Positions 52,643 through 61,734 are shown, numbered from the stretch's first letter. The stretch is 64,000 nucleotides of DNA from Janibacter sp. A1S7 (GCF_037198315.1 NZ_CP144913.1:1302001-1366000), one strand, 5' to 3'. Numbers and translations: made by a program. The notes: a model not told the origin generated them from the letters alone.

Positions 52643-53541
52643 CAACCCTCCCGGACGGGTGCGATCGCCCGTGGACTGACGAGCCACGGCACGGTACCTG
52701 AAATGTATATCTCCGAGGCTCGGCGCGGCAGGAAGAACAGGTCACGGTGGTGGACTGTGGCCGCGAGTTGACCTCCCTCGACCTGTTCCTTGCGCAAACC
52801 GAGATAGTCGCTGCCCTCGGACTGGAGAGTCGAATCCTGCTCACAGGCAGCACCGACCCACCCGGTAAGCCACGACTCGAGTAGGACGGTGTCTCTCGAG
52901 TCCACCTGCCACGGGCTCGGCGCGAGCTGGACGGTGTACCCCGCGTGCAGGAACTCCGCTGCGGCCACGTCCACGGCACCGGGCCCGAGGAGTTGGCCGT
53001 GGCCGGTCTCGCGCATCTGGTGGTCGTTGAACGCCGCGGTGATCCGGCCGTCGAGAGGGTGCGCGGGCGCCAGCTTCACCTGACCGACGACACTGAGGGT
53101 GATCAACGCCGGACAACCGGCCCCAGCGATGCTCGCCACCATCCGTTCGATCTCCTCGCGCGTCATCATGTCGAGGAGCGCTGACGCCGTGACGAGTGAG
53201 GCGCCCGTGAGGTCGCTCGGTGGCAACCGGGTGATCTCGCGTAGGCGCCATTCGGTGGTGATCGCCTGGCCGTCACGCGACAGCGGTGGGGGAGCAGCGG
53301 TGGCGCGGGTGAGGAGGTCCTCGTCCCGTTCATAGCCCACCCAGTGCTGCGGGCCGGATAGTTGCGGGGCGAGCCAGCGGGACATCGAGCCCGTGCCGCA
53401 ACCGAAGTCATGGATGACCAGGCCATCCGTCGGCAGGTGCGGACGAAGGGCGTTGACCAGCTGGACGGATCGGGCCGCTGCATCCGCCGGCTCGCGCAGG
53501 GCGAGCCAGTCGGCGTCGGCGCGGGCCACCTCCTCGGTCAT
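52642..53541 (-). CDS. Class I SAM-dependent methyltransferase
   Basis: A 299-aa protein. The SAM motif HDFGCGTGSMSRWLA is at about residues 45-59, with YERDEDLL as the acidic post-II segment and LVTASALLDMMTREE as post-motif. The C-terminal half (about 180-299) is specific to this protein. CAGGA 7 nt upstream supports the ATG at 53541. It is coupled to the MFS gene by TGATG and divergent from the CDP-alcohol phosphotransferase-methyltransferase gene. The substrate is unknown; a pathway role with the pterin/lipid cluster is possible. Confidence 0.8.
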   Translation of the reverse strand: MTEEVARADADWLALREPADAAARSVQLVNALRPHLPTDGLVIHDFGCGTGSMSRWLAPQLSGPQHWVGYERDEDLLTRATAAPPPLSRDGQAITTEWRLREITRLPPSDLTGASLVTASALLDMMTREEIERMVASIAGAGCPALITLSVVGQVKLAPAHPLDGRITAAFNDHQMRETGHGQLLGPGAVDVAAAEFLHAGYTVQLAPSPWQVDSRDTVLLESWLTGWVGAACEQDSTLQSEGSDYLGLRKEQVEGGQLAATVHHRDLFFLPRRASEIYISGTVPWLVSPRAIAPVREG

Positions 53542-53623
53542 GGGGACATCCTGACGCTTCCTAGCGGTGGTATCGAGGGCGGACCACGGGCGGCCGTGCG
53601 CCCCAGGCACCGAGGCTCATCTC

Positions 53624-53629
53624 TAGACT
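53624..53629 (+). promoter_or_regulatory. -10 element of the CDP-alcohol phosphotransferase fusion gene
   Basis: TAGACT ends 7 nt before the ATG at 53637 and no ribosome binding site is present, so a leaderless transcript is likely. Confidence 0.4.
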
Positions 53630-53636
53630 CACGCAG

Positions 53637-55097
53637 ATGACACTGCGGGCAGCTTCGGCACTGCTGCTCCCGCAGATCGTGCTGCTGGGCGGGATCGGGC
53701 TCGCCACCGGGTGGGGCGTCGTCGGATGGGTCGTGGCCATCGCCGCCACCGCCATCCTGGACACATTCGTCGCCCGCGGGCTGCGCCACCACCACGATGT
53801 CCTCGGACCGGCCGACCTCGTGACGATCACCCGGGCCACGCTCACCTGCGCCGTCACCGCGCTCGTCGCCGCATCGCTACTCGCCGGGGACCTCCTCGAC
53901 ACCTCGCCGTGGACGACCACCATCACCGTCCTCGCCGTCCTCTCGCTGACCCTCGACCTCGTCGACGGGTGGGTGGCGCGATGGACCGCGACCGCGTCCC
54001 CCTTCGGTGCCCGTGCCGACGGTGAGGCCGACGCCGCCCTCATGCTCGCCCTGAGCATCTGGATTACCCCCAGCCACGGCTGGTGGGTGCTGCTGATCGG
54101 ACTGGCCCGCTACGCCTTCGCTGCCGCCGGGTGGGTGCTGCCGTGGCTGAGGGCGCAGCTGCCACCGCGCTACTGGCGCAAGGTCGTCACGGCCGTCACC
54201 AGCACGATCCTTGTCGTCGCCACGGCGGGAATCGCGCCCCGACCGGTCGTCATCACCGCGCTCCTGGTCGGTCTGGCCCTGATCACCGAGTCCTTCGGCC
54301 GCGACATCTGGTGGCTGTGGCACCACCGCCACGCCACAGAAGACCCACTCCGGAGCGCGCGGCGCGACGCCTACGGGCAGCACGATTTCGTCGACCAGCA
54401 GGGATTCATGACCGCCGACGAGATCCGGCGGCTCGCCGCCGCAGCCGGCATCGGGCCGGACACGCGGGTGCTCGACCTGTGCTGCGGGCACGGTGGACCC
54501 GGCCGCCTCATCACCCGCGAGCTCGGCGGCACCCTGCTCGGCGTGGACGCCGACGCCTCGGCCATCGCGGCCGCCCGCTCCCGGACCGGCCACCTGCCCT
54601 GCAGCTACGAGACGGGACGCATCCCACCCGTCCCGGACGGCCCCTTCGAGGTGGTCCTCCTGCTGGAGACGATGCTCGCCTTCCGCGACAAGGAAACCCT
54701 GCTGGCCGGGATCCACGCGGCGCTCGCACCCGGCGGTCGCCTGGCCTGCACCGTCGAGGTGGGCGCGCCCCTGACCGAGGCCGAGCGCGCCGCCATGCCC
54801 GCCGCCGATACCGTCTGGCCGATCCCGTTGTCCCGGCTGCACGAGGTGCTCGAGCAGGCCGGGTTCGAGGTCACCTGGCAGCAGGACCGCACCGCCGCCC
54901 ACCGCGGGGTCGTCGACTCGCTGCTGACCGAGTTCACCCGGCACGAGGGCGCGATCGCCGGACAGATCGGGCGCGGCCAGGTGGACGACCTGCTGACCTC
55001 GCACCGCCTGTGGAGCGACTGGCTGGGCACGGGGCGCATCCGCAAGGTCGCGCTCGTCGCAATCGCTCAGCCGGTGCAGCGCTCGGACAGGGCGTAG
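53637..55097 (+). CDS. CDP-alcohol phosphatidyltransferase fused to a SAM methyltransferase
   Basis: A 486-aa two-domain protein. Residues 1 to about 225 form a membrane domain with the complete CDP-alcohol phosphotransferase motif DGx2ARx8Gx3Dx3D (DGWVARWTATASPFGARADG, then EAD, near 110-132). Residues about 240-486 are a class I methyltransferase (VLDLCCGHGGPGRLI near 277; LLGVDADASAIAAA). The fusion suggests transfer of a CDP-activated lipid to an alcohol head group and methylation of the product. It is convergent with, and overlaps by 31 nt, the RibD-like gene that ends the opposite operon, which it probably serves. Confidence 0.87.
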   Translation: MTLRAASALLLPQIVLLGGIGLATGWGVVGWVVAIAATAILDTFVARGLRHHHDVLGPADLVTITRATLTCAVTALVAASLLAGDLLDTSPWTTTITVLAVLSLTLDLVDGWVARWTATASPFGARADGEADAALMLALSIWITPSHGWWVLLIGLARYAFAAAGWVLPWLRAQLPPRYWRKVVTAVTSTILVVATAGIAPRPVVITALLVGLALITESFGRDIWWLWHHRHATEDPLRSARRDAYGQHDFVDQQGFMTADEIRRLAAAAGIGPDTRVLDLCCGHGGPGRLITRELGGTLLGVDADASAIAAARSRTGHLPCSYETGRIPPVPDGPFEVVLLLETMLAFRDKETLLAGIHAALAPGGRLACTVEVGAPLTEAERAAMPAADTVWPIPLSRLHEVLEQAGFEVTWQQDRTAAHRGVVDSLLTEFTRHEGAIAGQIGRGQVDDLLTSHRLWSDWLGTGRIRKVALVAIAQPVQRSDRA

Positions 55098-55753
55098 CGC
55101 AGCAGCACCACGTCGCCGATGGCGCGCGTCTCGACCAGACGCGCGGGGGAGTCGGCCCGCCACGGGAAGGCCCCGTCGTCGACGAACCGCCGCGCCCGAG
55201 AGTCACCGATGAGGAAGGGCGCGAGCACCAGGTGCATCTCGTCGGCCAACCCCTCGGCCAGGAACTGCGTCAGCACCGTGCCGCCGCCCTCGACGAGCAG
55301 GCGCTGGACACCCCGCTCGGCCAGGTCGGCGCACACCCGCGCCATGCGCACCGGCCGACCGCCGTCGACGATCGTGGCCACCGCCCCGATCCGCTCGCGG
55401 GCGTGCTCGACCCCGTCCCGTGCGCAGTAGACGAGCTTGTCGACCTCCCCGAGGGTGAAGAAGTTCGCGTCCGGGTCGAGGTCGGCCCGCTCGCTGACGG
55501 TCACCTTCACCGGGGAGGCGCTCCGCCCGGCGGCGAGCCGCTCCTGCACCCGCTGCTCGCTGCGCACGAGCAGCCGCGGGTCGTCCAGACGCAGCGTGCA
55601 GGCACCGACGAGGATCGCGTCGCTGTCCGCGCGCACCTGGTCGACCCGGTCCAGATCGGCCGCGTTGGACAGGATCAACCGCCGCGTCGACGCGTCGTCG
55701 AGGTACCCGTCGAGGGAGATCGCGCAGCTGAGGGTCGTGTACGGCCGCGTCAC
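55067..55753 (-). CDS. RibD C-terminal (dihydrofolate reductase-fold) family protein
   Basis: A 228-aa reductase of the RibD_C/DHFR-like fold: LSCAISLDGYLDDAS at the start, SDAILVGACTLRLDDP as NADPH-binding part and RLLVEGGGTVLTQFLAEG near the middle. In riboflavin synthesis this fold reduces a pyrimidine; stand-alone versions act on pterins and related heterocycles. The GTG at 55753 overlaps the flippase-like gene by GTGA. As the last gene of the pterin operon it probably reduces the heterocycle. A role in riboflavin synthesis is unlikely because no rib gene is near. Confidence 0.82.
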   Translation of the reverse strand: MTRPYTTLSCAISLDGYLDDASTRRLILSNAADLDRVDQVRADSDAILVGACTLRLDDPRLLVRSEQRVQERLAAGRSASPVKVTVSERADLDPDANFFTLGEVDKLVYCARDGVEHARERIGAVATIVDGGRPVRMARVCADLAERGVQRLLVEGGGTVLTQFLAEGLADEMHLVLAPFLIGDSRARRFVDDGAFPWRADSPARLVETRAIGDVVLLRYALSERCTG

Positions 55754-56739
55754 GGAACCACCCGGGCCTCGGGCCGAGCAGCGCGCCGCGACCCGGGCCG
55801 AGAGGAACGCGTGCCGGCCACCAGCAGCACGGCGCCGGGCAGCGTCGCCACGAGCGCCAGCACCCCGTAGAGCACCGCCACGCTCACCCCGGTCGCCGCG
55901 CCCAGACCGGCCACCTCGAAGGCCCACGCGGCCACCCCTTCGCGCGGGCCCCACCCGGCGACGCTCGCCGGGATCGCGGCACCGAGCAGCACGATCAGCG
56001 CCAGGGCCACCTGCCGCCCCACCGAGACCTCGACGCCGGCCGCGGCCATCGCCACGAGCAGGACCGTGACGTGACCCAGCACGGCCACGACCGAGGTGAC
56101 CACGATGCCCACCGGCGCCCCGCGTACGCGCAGGATCCGGCGCAGGTCCGCCACGAGCACCCCGACCACCCGCACGAGCGTCACCCCCAGCACCAGGGCG
56201 ACCAGGGCGGCGGCGCCGATCACCACCAGCGCCCGTACCGGGCCGGGCAGCACCACCAGCAGCGCCGCGGTCAGCACGACCTGCACGACCTGCGCGAGGC
56301 TGCGTTCCCAGACCACGGAGCGCACCCCGCGCCCCATCCGGTCCACGTCGTAGCCGTGCCGCACCGCGCGGTGGACATCACCGAGGACCCCGCCGGGCAG
56401 CACCGAGTTGAGGAACTGCGAGCGGTAGTACGCAGCGACCGCCGCCGGCAGCGCGATGCGCGCGCCCAGACCGGTCGCGACCACGCTCCAGCGCCACGCG
56501 GCACAGATCGTCGTCACCACGGTCAGTGCGAGCGCGGCCAGCAGCGCCGGCCAGGTGACCTCGGTGACGGCCAGGACGACGGGCTCGATACCCACCACCG
56601 CCAGCAACACCGCGAGGATCACCACGCCGACGGCGGGGCGCCATCCTCTCCCGAGGCGCCCACGCAGAGCGCGGGACCCGGCGCCCGGGAGGCGCTCGCG
56701 GATCGGGGCGCGGGTGGGGTCAGGGGCCGCGCGGACCAT
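55750..56739 (-). CDS. Lysylphosphatidylglycerol synthase-type (UPF0104) membrane protein
   Basis: A 329-aa integral membrane protein with about eight helices, of the flippase-like UPF0104/MprF N-terminal type: AYYRSQFLNSVLPGGVLGDV is its signature. It has no soluble synthase domain, so a lipid-flipping or transport role is more likely than lysyl transfer. It overlaps the glycosyltransferase gene by 20 nt upstream and the RibD-like gene by 4 nt downstream. In this operon it would flip the glycolipid product. Confidence 0.82.
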   Translation of the reverse strand: MVRAAPDPTRAPIRERLPGAGSRALRGRLGRGWRPAVGVVILAVLLAVVGIEPVVLAVTEVTWPALLAALALTVVTTICAAWRWSVVATGLGARIALPAAVAAYYRSQFLNSVLPGGVLGDVHRAVRHGYDVDRMGRGVRSVVWERSLAQVVQVVLTAALLVVLPGPVRALVVIGAAALVALVLGVTLVRVVGVLVADLRRILRVRGAPVGIVVTSVVAVLGHVTVLLVAMAAAGVEVSVGRQVALALIVLLGAAIPASVAGWGPREGVAAWAFEVAGLGAATGVSVAVLYGVLALVATLPGAVLLVAGTRSSRPGSRRAARPEARVVP

Positions 56740-57769
56740 CCGCCACCTCGTCCAGGACCTGCGCGACGCGGGTGACCGTCTCCCGCCAGGGCGTGAGCGT
56801 CAGGCGCCGCCCCCGGGCGGCACCCCGCACCCCTTCGCGGTGGTCGGCGTCGGTGAGCCAGGCACGCAGACCGGCGGCGAGGGCGTCGGCGTCCCCCGGA
56901 GGGACGAGCGCGCCGGGCAGCCCACCTCCCACCTGCCCGAGCGTGGCCGGCACCCCACCGACGCGCGCGGCGATGACCGGGATCCCACGCACCAGCGCCT
57001 CGGTCACGACCATCGCGTAGGTGTCGGCGCGGGTGGGGTGGACGAGCAGGTCGGCCCGCACGTAGGCCGTGTCGAGGTCGTCGCCCACGCGTGGCCCGAC
57101 GAAACCCACCCGGTCCGCGAGGCCGAGCTCGGCCACCCGCTCCTGAAGATCCCGGACGAAGACCGGTTCCACATCGAGGGGCCCCACGCAGGTGCACTGC
57201 CAGTCCAGGTCCCGGATCGACGCGAGGGCCTCGACCAGCACGTCGTGCCCCTTGGCCCGGGTCACCGGGGCGACACACAGTAGGTGTCCACCCCCGCCGC
57301 TGCCGTCGGTGACCTCGGCCGGGCGCACGCCCGGCTCGGCGACGTGCACGCGCGCGTCCGGCAAACCGTGCCGGTCGAGCATCCGGTCGCGGGTCCAGTT
57401 GCTCGTGGTGATCACCGCGGTCGCCGCACTGAGCGCGGTCCGCTCCGCGGCCTCGTCCGCGGCCACCATGTGCGCCAGCACGACCAGGCGCAGCCGGTCA
57501 CCCGCCGCGGCCGTCTCCTCCGGCGCCGCGAGCGCGACCAGCCCGTCGAGCAGGACCACCGAGTCGTCGGGGACGTCGGCGAGCGTCGCCGCCAATGCCG
57601 CCGGCGTCTCCGGCTGCGGGTGCGGCCACGACCCGGGCACGGGGTGCTCGCGCACGCTCCACCCGAGCCCGGCCAGCCCGGTGCACACCTCGCGGTCGTA
57701 GGTGTTGCCGCCGCTGGGATGGAGCGGGTCGTCGATGTCGCCCGGCAGGACGACGTGCACGGTCCTCAC
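56720..57769 (-). CDS. GT4 family glycosyltransferase
   Basis: A 349-aa glycosyltransferase of the GT-B fold, family 4-like. The donor-binding segment is [19 protein letters not shown] (about residues 245-263) with [11 protein letters not shown] after it; [19 protein letters not shown] starts the second Rossmann domain. It should move an activated sugar to a small molecule or lipid. It overlaps the flippase-like gene and the PTPS-like gene at either end, so it is part of the same translationally linked operon. Confidence 0.87.
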   Translation of the reverse strand: MRTVHVVLPGDIDDPLHPSGGNTYDREVCTGLAGLGWSVREHPVPGSWPHPQPETPAALAATLADVPDDSVVLLDGLVALAAPEETAAAGDRLRLVVLAHMVAADEAAERTALSAATAVITTSNWTRDRMLDRHGLPDARVHVAEPGVRPAEVTDGSGGGGHLLCVAPVTRAKGHDVLVEALASIRDLDWQCTCVGPLDVEPVFVRDLQERVAELGLADRVGFVGPRVGDDLDTAYVRADLLVHPTRADTYAMVVTEALVRGIPVIAARVGGVPATLGQVGGGLPGALVPPGDADALAAGLRAWLTDADHREGVRGAARGRRLTLTPWRETVTRVAQVLDEVADGPRGP

Positions 57770-58173
57770 AGCACCACCTCGCAGCTCGCGGAGGCGATGT
57801 GCGACTCGTGCAGGGTGACCGTGATCCTGCTCAGGTGCTCACCCGGCCCCAGATCGCCGTCGGCCACCCGCCGGGCGAGCTGCTCGGCGACGGCGAAGGC
57901 CAGCGCCTCGGTGGTCGTGTTGCGCCCGGCGAAGTCCGGCTCCTCGTCGAGGTTGCGGTAGGTCAACCCTGCAAGCGCATCCTTCAGCTCCTGCGCCGCC
58001 CGGCCGAGGTCGACGACGATCCCGTCACTCGTCAGCCTCGCGCTGTGGAAGGTCGCGTCGACCACGTACGTCGCGCCGTGCAACCGCTGCGCCGGGCCGA
58101 AGACCTCACCGCCCAGACTGTGCGCGATCATCATGTGGTCGCGCACGGTCGCGGAGAACTTTGCGTGTTTCAT
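57766..58173 (-). CDS. Degenerate 6-pyruvoyl-tetrahydropterin synthase/QueD homologue
   Basis: A 135-aa PTPS-fold protein. [25 protein letters not shown] and LHESHIAS (glutamate E123, which binds the pterin ring) are clear family segments. Key residues differ: the zinc site HGH is HGA (H18 and H32 kept, third position A34), no catalytic cysteine precedes it, and the D76 partner histidine is E77. It may bind or transform a pterin by another route. It overlaps the glycosyltransferase and the dehydrogenase by 4 nt each. Confidence 0.83.
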   Translation of the reverse strand: MKHAKFSATVRDHMMIAHSLGGEVFGPAQRLHGATYVVDATFHSARLTSDGIVVDLGRAAQELKDALAGLTYRNLDEEPDFAGRNTTTEALAFAVAEQLARRVADGDLGPGEHLSRITVTLHESHIASASCEVVL

Positions 58174-59192
58174 CCGGACTCCTCACCGCCCTCGTCCTCG
58201 TCGTGCTCATCGGTGTAGGTGACGACATGGCAGATGGCCGGGATCCGCCCTTCGCTGATCCCGGCCATCACCTGCGGCAGGTCGTCGAAGGGGGAGTCCC
58301 CGGTCAGCAGGGCGTCGAACCTCGGATCCCGCAACAGCTGCAGGGACAACGCCTTCCGCTCGGCCGGCGAGCGCACCCCGCGCCGGGCGTCGGCGACGGC
58401 GGCGACCTGGCTGGAGCGGATCCGCAGCCGCCCCGAGTGGTAGGCGCCGCCCAGGGCGAGCTCGACGCCGCGGGTGCCGTACCAGCTGAGGTCGAGCACG
58501 GTGCCCTCCGAGCGCAGCAGGTCCAGCGCGGTCTGCAGGCCGGCCGAGGTCGCGCTGGTGTGCACGACGAGGTCCTGGCCCCCCTTCGCCTCGTGGGGGA
58601 GCGCGAAGTCGACCCCCAGGTCCGCGGCCACCGCCGCCCGGGTCCCGTCCACGTCGACGAGGGTGACCTCGACGCCCGGGTATCGCGCGAGCAGCCGTGC
58701 GGCACAACAGCCGACCATCCCGGCGCCGACGACGCCGACCCGGTCACCGAGCAGCGGCGGGACGTCCCACAGGCCGTTGACCGCGGTCTCGACCGCGCCG
58801 GTCAGGACCGCCCGCCGCGCCGGCACGTCGTCGGGGACGGGCACGACCGCATCGGCCGGGACGACGTAGCGGGTCTGGTGCGGGTGCAGGCAGAAGACGG
58901 TCCGGCCGAGCAGGTGCGCCGGCCCGTCCTCGACGACCCCGACGCTGAGGTAGCCGTAGGCGAGCGGGCCGGGGAAGTCACCCTGCTGCATGGGTGCGCG
59001 CATCGCCTCGTACTGGCTCGGCGGGACCTCCCCGCGGAAGACGAGCGCCTCGGTGCCCCGGCTGATCCCCGAGAAGAGCGCACGGACGAGGACCTCGTCG
59101 GGGCCGGGTGCGGGCAGTGACGCGGAGCGGACCTCGCCACGACCGGGCTCGACCACCCAGAAGGCGCGTGCGTCCGGGGCCGGGGCACTCAC
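58170..59192 (-). CDS. Medium-chain (zinc-binding type) dehydrogenase
   Basis: A 340-aa MDR-superfamily dehydrogenase. The coenzyme motif [14 protein letters not shown] lies near 170-183 and LVDVD follows. The catalytic zinc cysteine of true alcohol dehydrogenases is replaced by [11 protein letters not shown], as in the BchC/YhdH-like branch. AGGAGG stands 8 nt before the GTG at 59192. It is the first gene of the five-gene operon (dehydrogenase, PTPS-like, GT4, flippase-like, RibD-like), all joined by short overlaps, and is divergent from the sulfatase-like gene 65 bp away. Confidence 0.85.
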   Translation of the reverse strand: MSAPAPDARAFWVVEPGRGEVRSASLPAPGPDEVLVRALFSGISRGTEALVFRGEVPPSQYEAMRAPMQQGDFPGPLAYGYLSVGVVEDGPAHLLGRTVFCLHPHQTRYVVPADAVVPVPDDVPARRAVLTGAVETAVNGLWDVPPLLGDRVGVVGAGMVGCCAARLLARYPGVEVTLVDVDGTRAAVAADLGVDFALPHEAKGGQDLVVHTSATSAGLQTALDLLRSEGTVLDLSWYGTRGVELALGGAYHSGRLRIRSSQVAAVADARRGVRSPAERKALSLQLLRDPRFDALLTGDSPFDDLPQVMAGISEGRIPAICHVVTYTDEHDEDEGGEESG

Positions 59193-59231
59193 GGTCGACA
59201 CCTCCTGACGCGACGGCGCTGCCGCTGTGGT

Positions 59232-59244
59232 CCCTATCGTAGGG
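59232..59244. promoter_or_regulatory. Symmetric bidirectional promoter core
   Basis: The palindrome CCCTATCGTAGGG contains TATCGT on the + strand and TACGAT on the - strand, both of TAnnnT -10 type and overlapping by five bases. It serves the divergent sulfatase-like gene (ATG 59258) and the pterin operon (GTG 59192), so one core could start both transcripts. It could also be an operator half-site pair. Confidence 0.5.
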
Positions 59245-59257
59245 CCCGGGAGGCGCC

Positions 59258-59560
59258 ATGATTCGACGGACAGCGGGCCGGGCCTCGGCCACGGTCGCGA
59301 GCGCGCTGGCGCTGGTCCTCGTCTGGGGTGCACTGGTGCTGCCGTCAGCTCCGGCGGCGCCGGTTTGGGGGTCACTGCTGCGCTTCCCGCTCGGGGCGCT
59401 GATCGTGCTGGCCGTGCTCCTCGTGGTACCGGTCGCGGCGCGTCGGGCGGTGACTCTGGCCCTGGGGGCACTGCTCACGCTGGTGGTGGGCGTCACCGCC
59501 CTGGACATCGGCTTCTCCGTGGTGATGGATCGCCGATTCCACGCGCTGTACGACGTGGCG
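59258..59560 (+). CDS. Sulfatase/LtaS-like membrane protein, first exon (N-terminal membrane part)
   Basis: First 101 codons of a protein interrupted by a group II intron. It has three hydrophobic helices (for example SATVASALALVLVWGALVLP) and ends ..FHALYDVA at 59560, exactly on a codon boundary. GGAGG lies 4 nt before the ATG. Read onward without splicing, the frame enters intron RNA and stops at about 59785. Joined to 61735-63036 it gives a 534-aa protein of the five-helix plus extracellular-domain type found in alkaline-phosphatase-like lipid-head-group transferases. Confidence 0.75.
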
Positions 59561-60159
59561 GTGCGCCGTGAGGCGCTTGTTGTTCGAGTGGAGGTGAGAG
59601 ACCTTTGCCTGATTCCCTGCCGTAGCAGGGAGTCCGTAGCTGGGGGCAGCCTGATCGCAGGGACGTGCGGGAGGGCGGGAGCAGCCCCGACAAAGCCGTG
59701 TCGCGTCAGCACCGTTGGATGGCGTGGGCGCGGCGAGCAAGCCGAAGAGGTATACGCGAGGAACCGGTGTCATCACCTGTCTTGACGTACTACCGCCTCA
59801 AACCCAGTGGATATGGGGCGGGCGCGGCCAGCCACCTGCCGGAGTGATGGGCGGTGGACCGCCCGGGGCACGAGTTACATGTCCCGGGTCGGGTCGGCGG
59901 TGAAGGACTACGGAGTAGTCGCCGACGAGTGCCGCAGGCAGATAGCCGGGTGCCTCCTTCGGTCAGCGGACAGCAAGTGAACACGGGAAGGTCCCCGGGG
60001 CCTGCCCGCCGAGCCTGTACAGCCAGCGCGGGTCGGTGTGGCTGGGTGCGTCGCCTGCCGATCGGCCCGGGGGCTGGCGGAGCCGCCGTAGTACTGCGAG
60101 TCCGGGAAAGCCGGACACATCGGGAAGGGCGGCAGCGAGGATGGATAGGAGGTACTGCG

Positions 60160-61620
60160 ATGGCGCAAGAGGCGTTGGTGAACTCCGACGCTCGAGCCTT
60201 GATGGAGCAAGTCAGGGAGCGGGTAGCGCGGACGCAGATCAAGTATCACCGGTGGGCCAAGACCGACCGCGATCAGCGGTTCGGGGACTTGTTCAACCTC
60301 GTGTCACACCCGGACTACCTGCGGGTGGCCTGGCAGCACGTGGCACGAAACAAGGGGGCTCGCACCGCGGGGGTCGACGGCGTGACCGTGCGTCAGATCG
60401 CCCAGCGGGGTGAGATCGGGGATTTCCTGAATGGGATCGCCGCGAGCCTGAAGGACGGCACGTATCGGCCCTCGCCGGTGCGGCGGGTGCTCCTTCCCAA
60501 GCCGGGCGGCAAGTCGCGCCCGTTGGGGATCCCGACCGTGACCGACCGGGTCGTGCAGCAGTCGTTGAGGATGGTGCTGGAACCGATCTTCGAGGCCGAC
60601 TTCCAGCCGGTCTCCTACGGGTTCCGGCCCAAGCGGCGCGCCCATGACGCGGTCGCCGAGATCCACCACTACGCCACCAGCGGGTACCGGTGGGTGCTGG
60701 ACGCAGACATCGAAGGATGTTTCGACCACATCGACCACACTGCCCTGCTGGGTTTGGTGCGGGAACGGATCAAGGACAAGAAGACCGTGGCACTGGTCCG
60801 CGCGTTCCTCAAGGCCGGAGTTCTTGATGAGCTCGGTCTGCAGGCCGCGACCAGTGAGGGAACCCCACAAGGCGGGATCATCTCGCCGCTGTTGGCCAAC
60901 ATCGCCTTGTCCGTGCTGGACGAGGCGATCATGGCCCCGTGGAAGCCAGGTGGTGACCAGTCAAGCCAGGCTGAACGCGCCAAACGTCGTTACCACGGGT
61001 TGGGCAACTGGCGGATCGTGCGCTACGCGGACGACTTCGTCATCATGACCAACGGCAGCAAGGATGACGCGCTGGCCCTGAAAGAACAGGCCGCCGAGGT
61101 GCTGGCCGGGATCGGGCTGCGGCTTTCCGAGGCCAAGACCCGCGTCACGCACCTACGCGAAGGGATCGACTTCCTCGGCTTCCACATCCAGTGGAGGAAA
61201 CGCAGAGGAGGCGGCAAGTGGTGCTGCATGGTCTTCATCAGCAACAAAGCGTTCGCGAGGATCAAACAGACCATCCGCGCTCTGACCCCTCGCCGGTCAC
61301 CACGGCCCATGATGGACGTGATCATTGAGGTCAACGCGGCGCTGCGCGGGTGGACGTCCTACTTCCGCCACGCCATCGCCGGGCGACGATTCAGTTTCCT
61401 TCGGTACTTCACCTGGAGACGCTTTGTCGCGTGGCAGCGCGAGCAGCGCCGCTGGAACTGGTCCAAGGTCAAACGATGGCTCCGCCGCCCAGACGGCAGT
61501 TGGAAACCCATCGCGACTACGGACGTGGCCGTCTTCGACCCCACGAAAGTGCGGGTTCGACGCTATCGGTACCGCGGGAATCGGATCCCCAGTCCCTACG
61601 ACCCGGCCACGGCCGCCTGA
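60160..61620 (+). CDS. ltrA: Group II intron reverse transcriptase/maturase
   Basis: A 486-aa intron-encoded protein for splicing and retrohoming. The reverse-transcriptase blocks are in order: RPLGIPTVTDRVVQQ, FQPVSYGFRPKRRAHDAV, VLDADIEGCFDHIDH, EGTPQGGIISPLLANI and the catalytic RYADDFVIM, followed by the thumb/domain X region and the conserved ALRGWTSYFRHA. AGGAGG lies 7 nt upstream of the ATG. No clear HNH endonuclease domain is visible after domain X, so target cleavage may use replication forks. It appears intact. Confidence 0.95.
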   Translation: MAQEALVNSDARALMEQVRERVARTQIKYHRWAKTDRDQRFGDLFNLVSHPDYLRVAWQHVARNKGARTAGVDGVTVRQIAQRGEIGDFLNGIAASLKDGTYRPSPVRRVLLPKPGGKSRPLGIPTVTDRVVQQSLRMVLEPIFEADFQPVSYGFRPKRRAHDAVAEIHHYATSGYRWVLDADIEGCFDHIDHTALLGLVRERIKDKKTVALVRAFLKAGVLDELGLQAATSEGTPQGGIISPLLANIALSVLDEAIMAPWKPGGDQSSQAERAKRRYHGLGNWRIVRYADDFVIMTNGSKDDALALKEQAAEVLAGIGLRLSEAKTRVTHLREGIDFLGFHIQWRKRRGGGKWCCMVFISNKAFARIKQTIRALTPRRSPRPMMDVIIEVNAALRGWTSYFRHAIAGRRFSFLRYFTWRRFVAWQREQRRWNWSKVKRWLRRPDGSWKPIATTDVAVFDPTKVRVRRYRYRGNRIPSPYDPATAA

Positions 61621-61637
61621 CGGCATCACCTCGTGGA

Positions 61638-61731
61638 GAGCCCGTTGCGTTGAAAGGCGCACGGCGGGTTCGGCGGGCGGTCCGGGGAAACGGGGCAGCA
61701 GCAATGCCGCCACCGCGCCCCGGACCGACCC
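61638..61731 (+). ncRNA. Group II intron domains V and VI
   Basis: Domain V is the 34-nt hairpin at 61638-61671 (GAGCCCGTTGCGTTGAAAGG in its first 20 nt, closing ..GGCGGGTTC) with the catalytic AGC near its 5-prime end and a GAAA tetraloop-like apex. Domain VI pairs GGGCGGTCCGGGG (61675-61687) with CCCCGGACC (61718-61726) and CCC (61729-61731), leaving A61728 bulged as branch point. Confidence 0.85.
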
Positions 61732-61734
61732 AAC

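Larger units (their letters stand above)
59561..61734 (+). mobile_element. Group II intron with maturase gene
   Basis: A 2174-nt intron. The 5-prime end GTGCG (59561-59565) fits the GUGYG consensus; the 3-prime end is AAC, fitting AY. About 600 nt of structured RNA (domains I-III) precede the maturase gene in domain IV; domain V (61638-61671) and domain VI with a bulged A seven positions from the end (61728) follow. Both host boundaries are codon boundaries, so splicing would restore the reading frame. Insertion on the sense strand of the host is required for this. Confidence 0.85.

Noticed and set aside
55750..56739. Lysylphosphatidylglycerol synthase
   Set aside because: Only the membrane flippase-like part is present; the soluble aminoacyl-transfer domain is missing.
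59258..59785. A 175-codon hypothetical gene
   Set aside because: Its last ~75 codons are translated intron RNA; the real frame continues in exon 2 after splicing.
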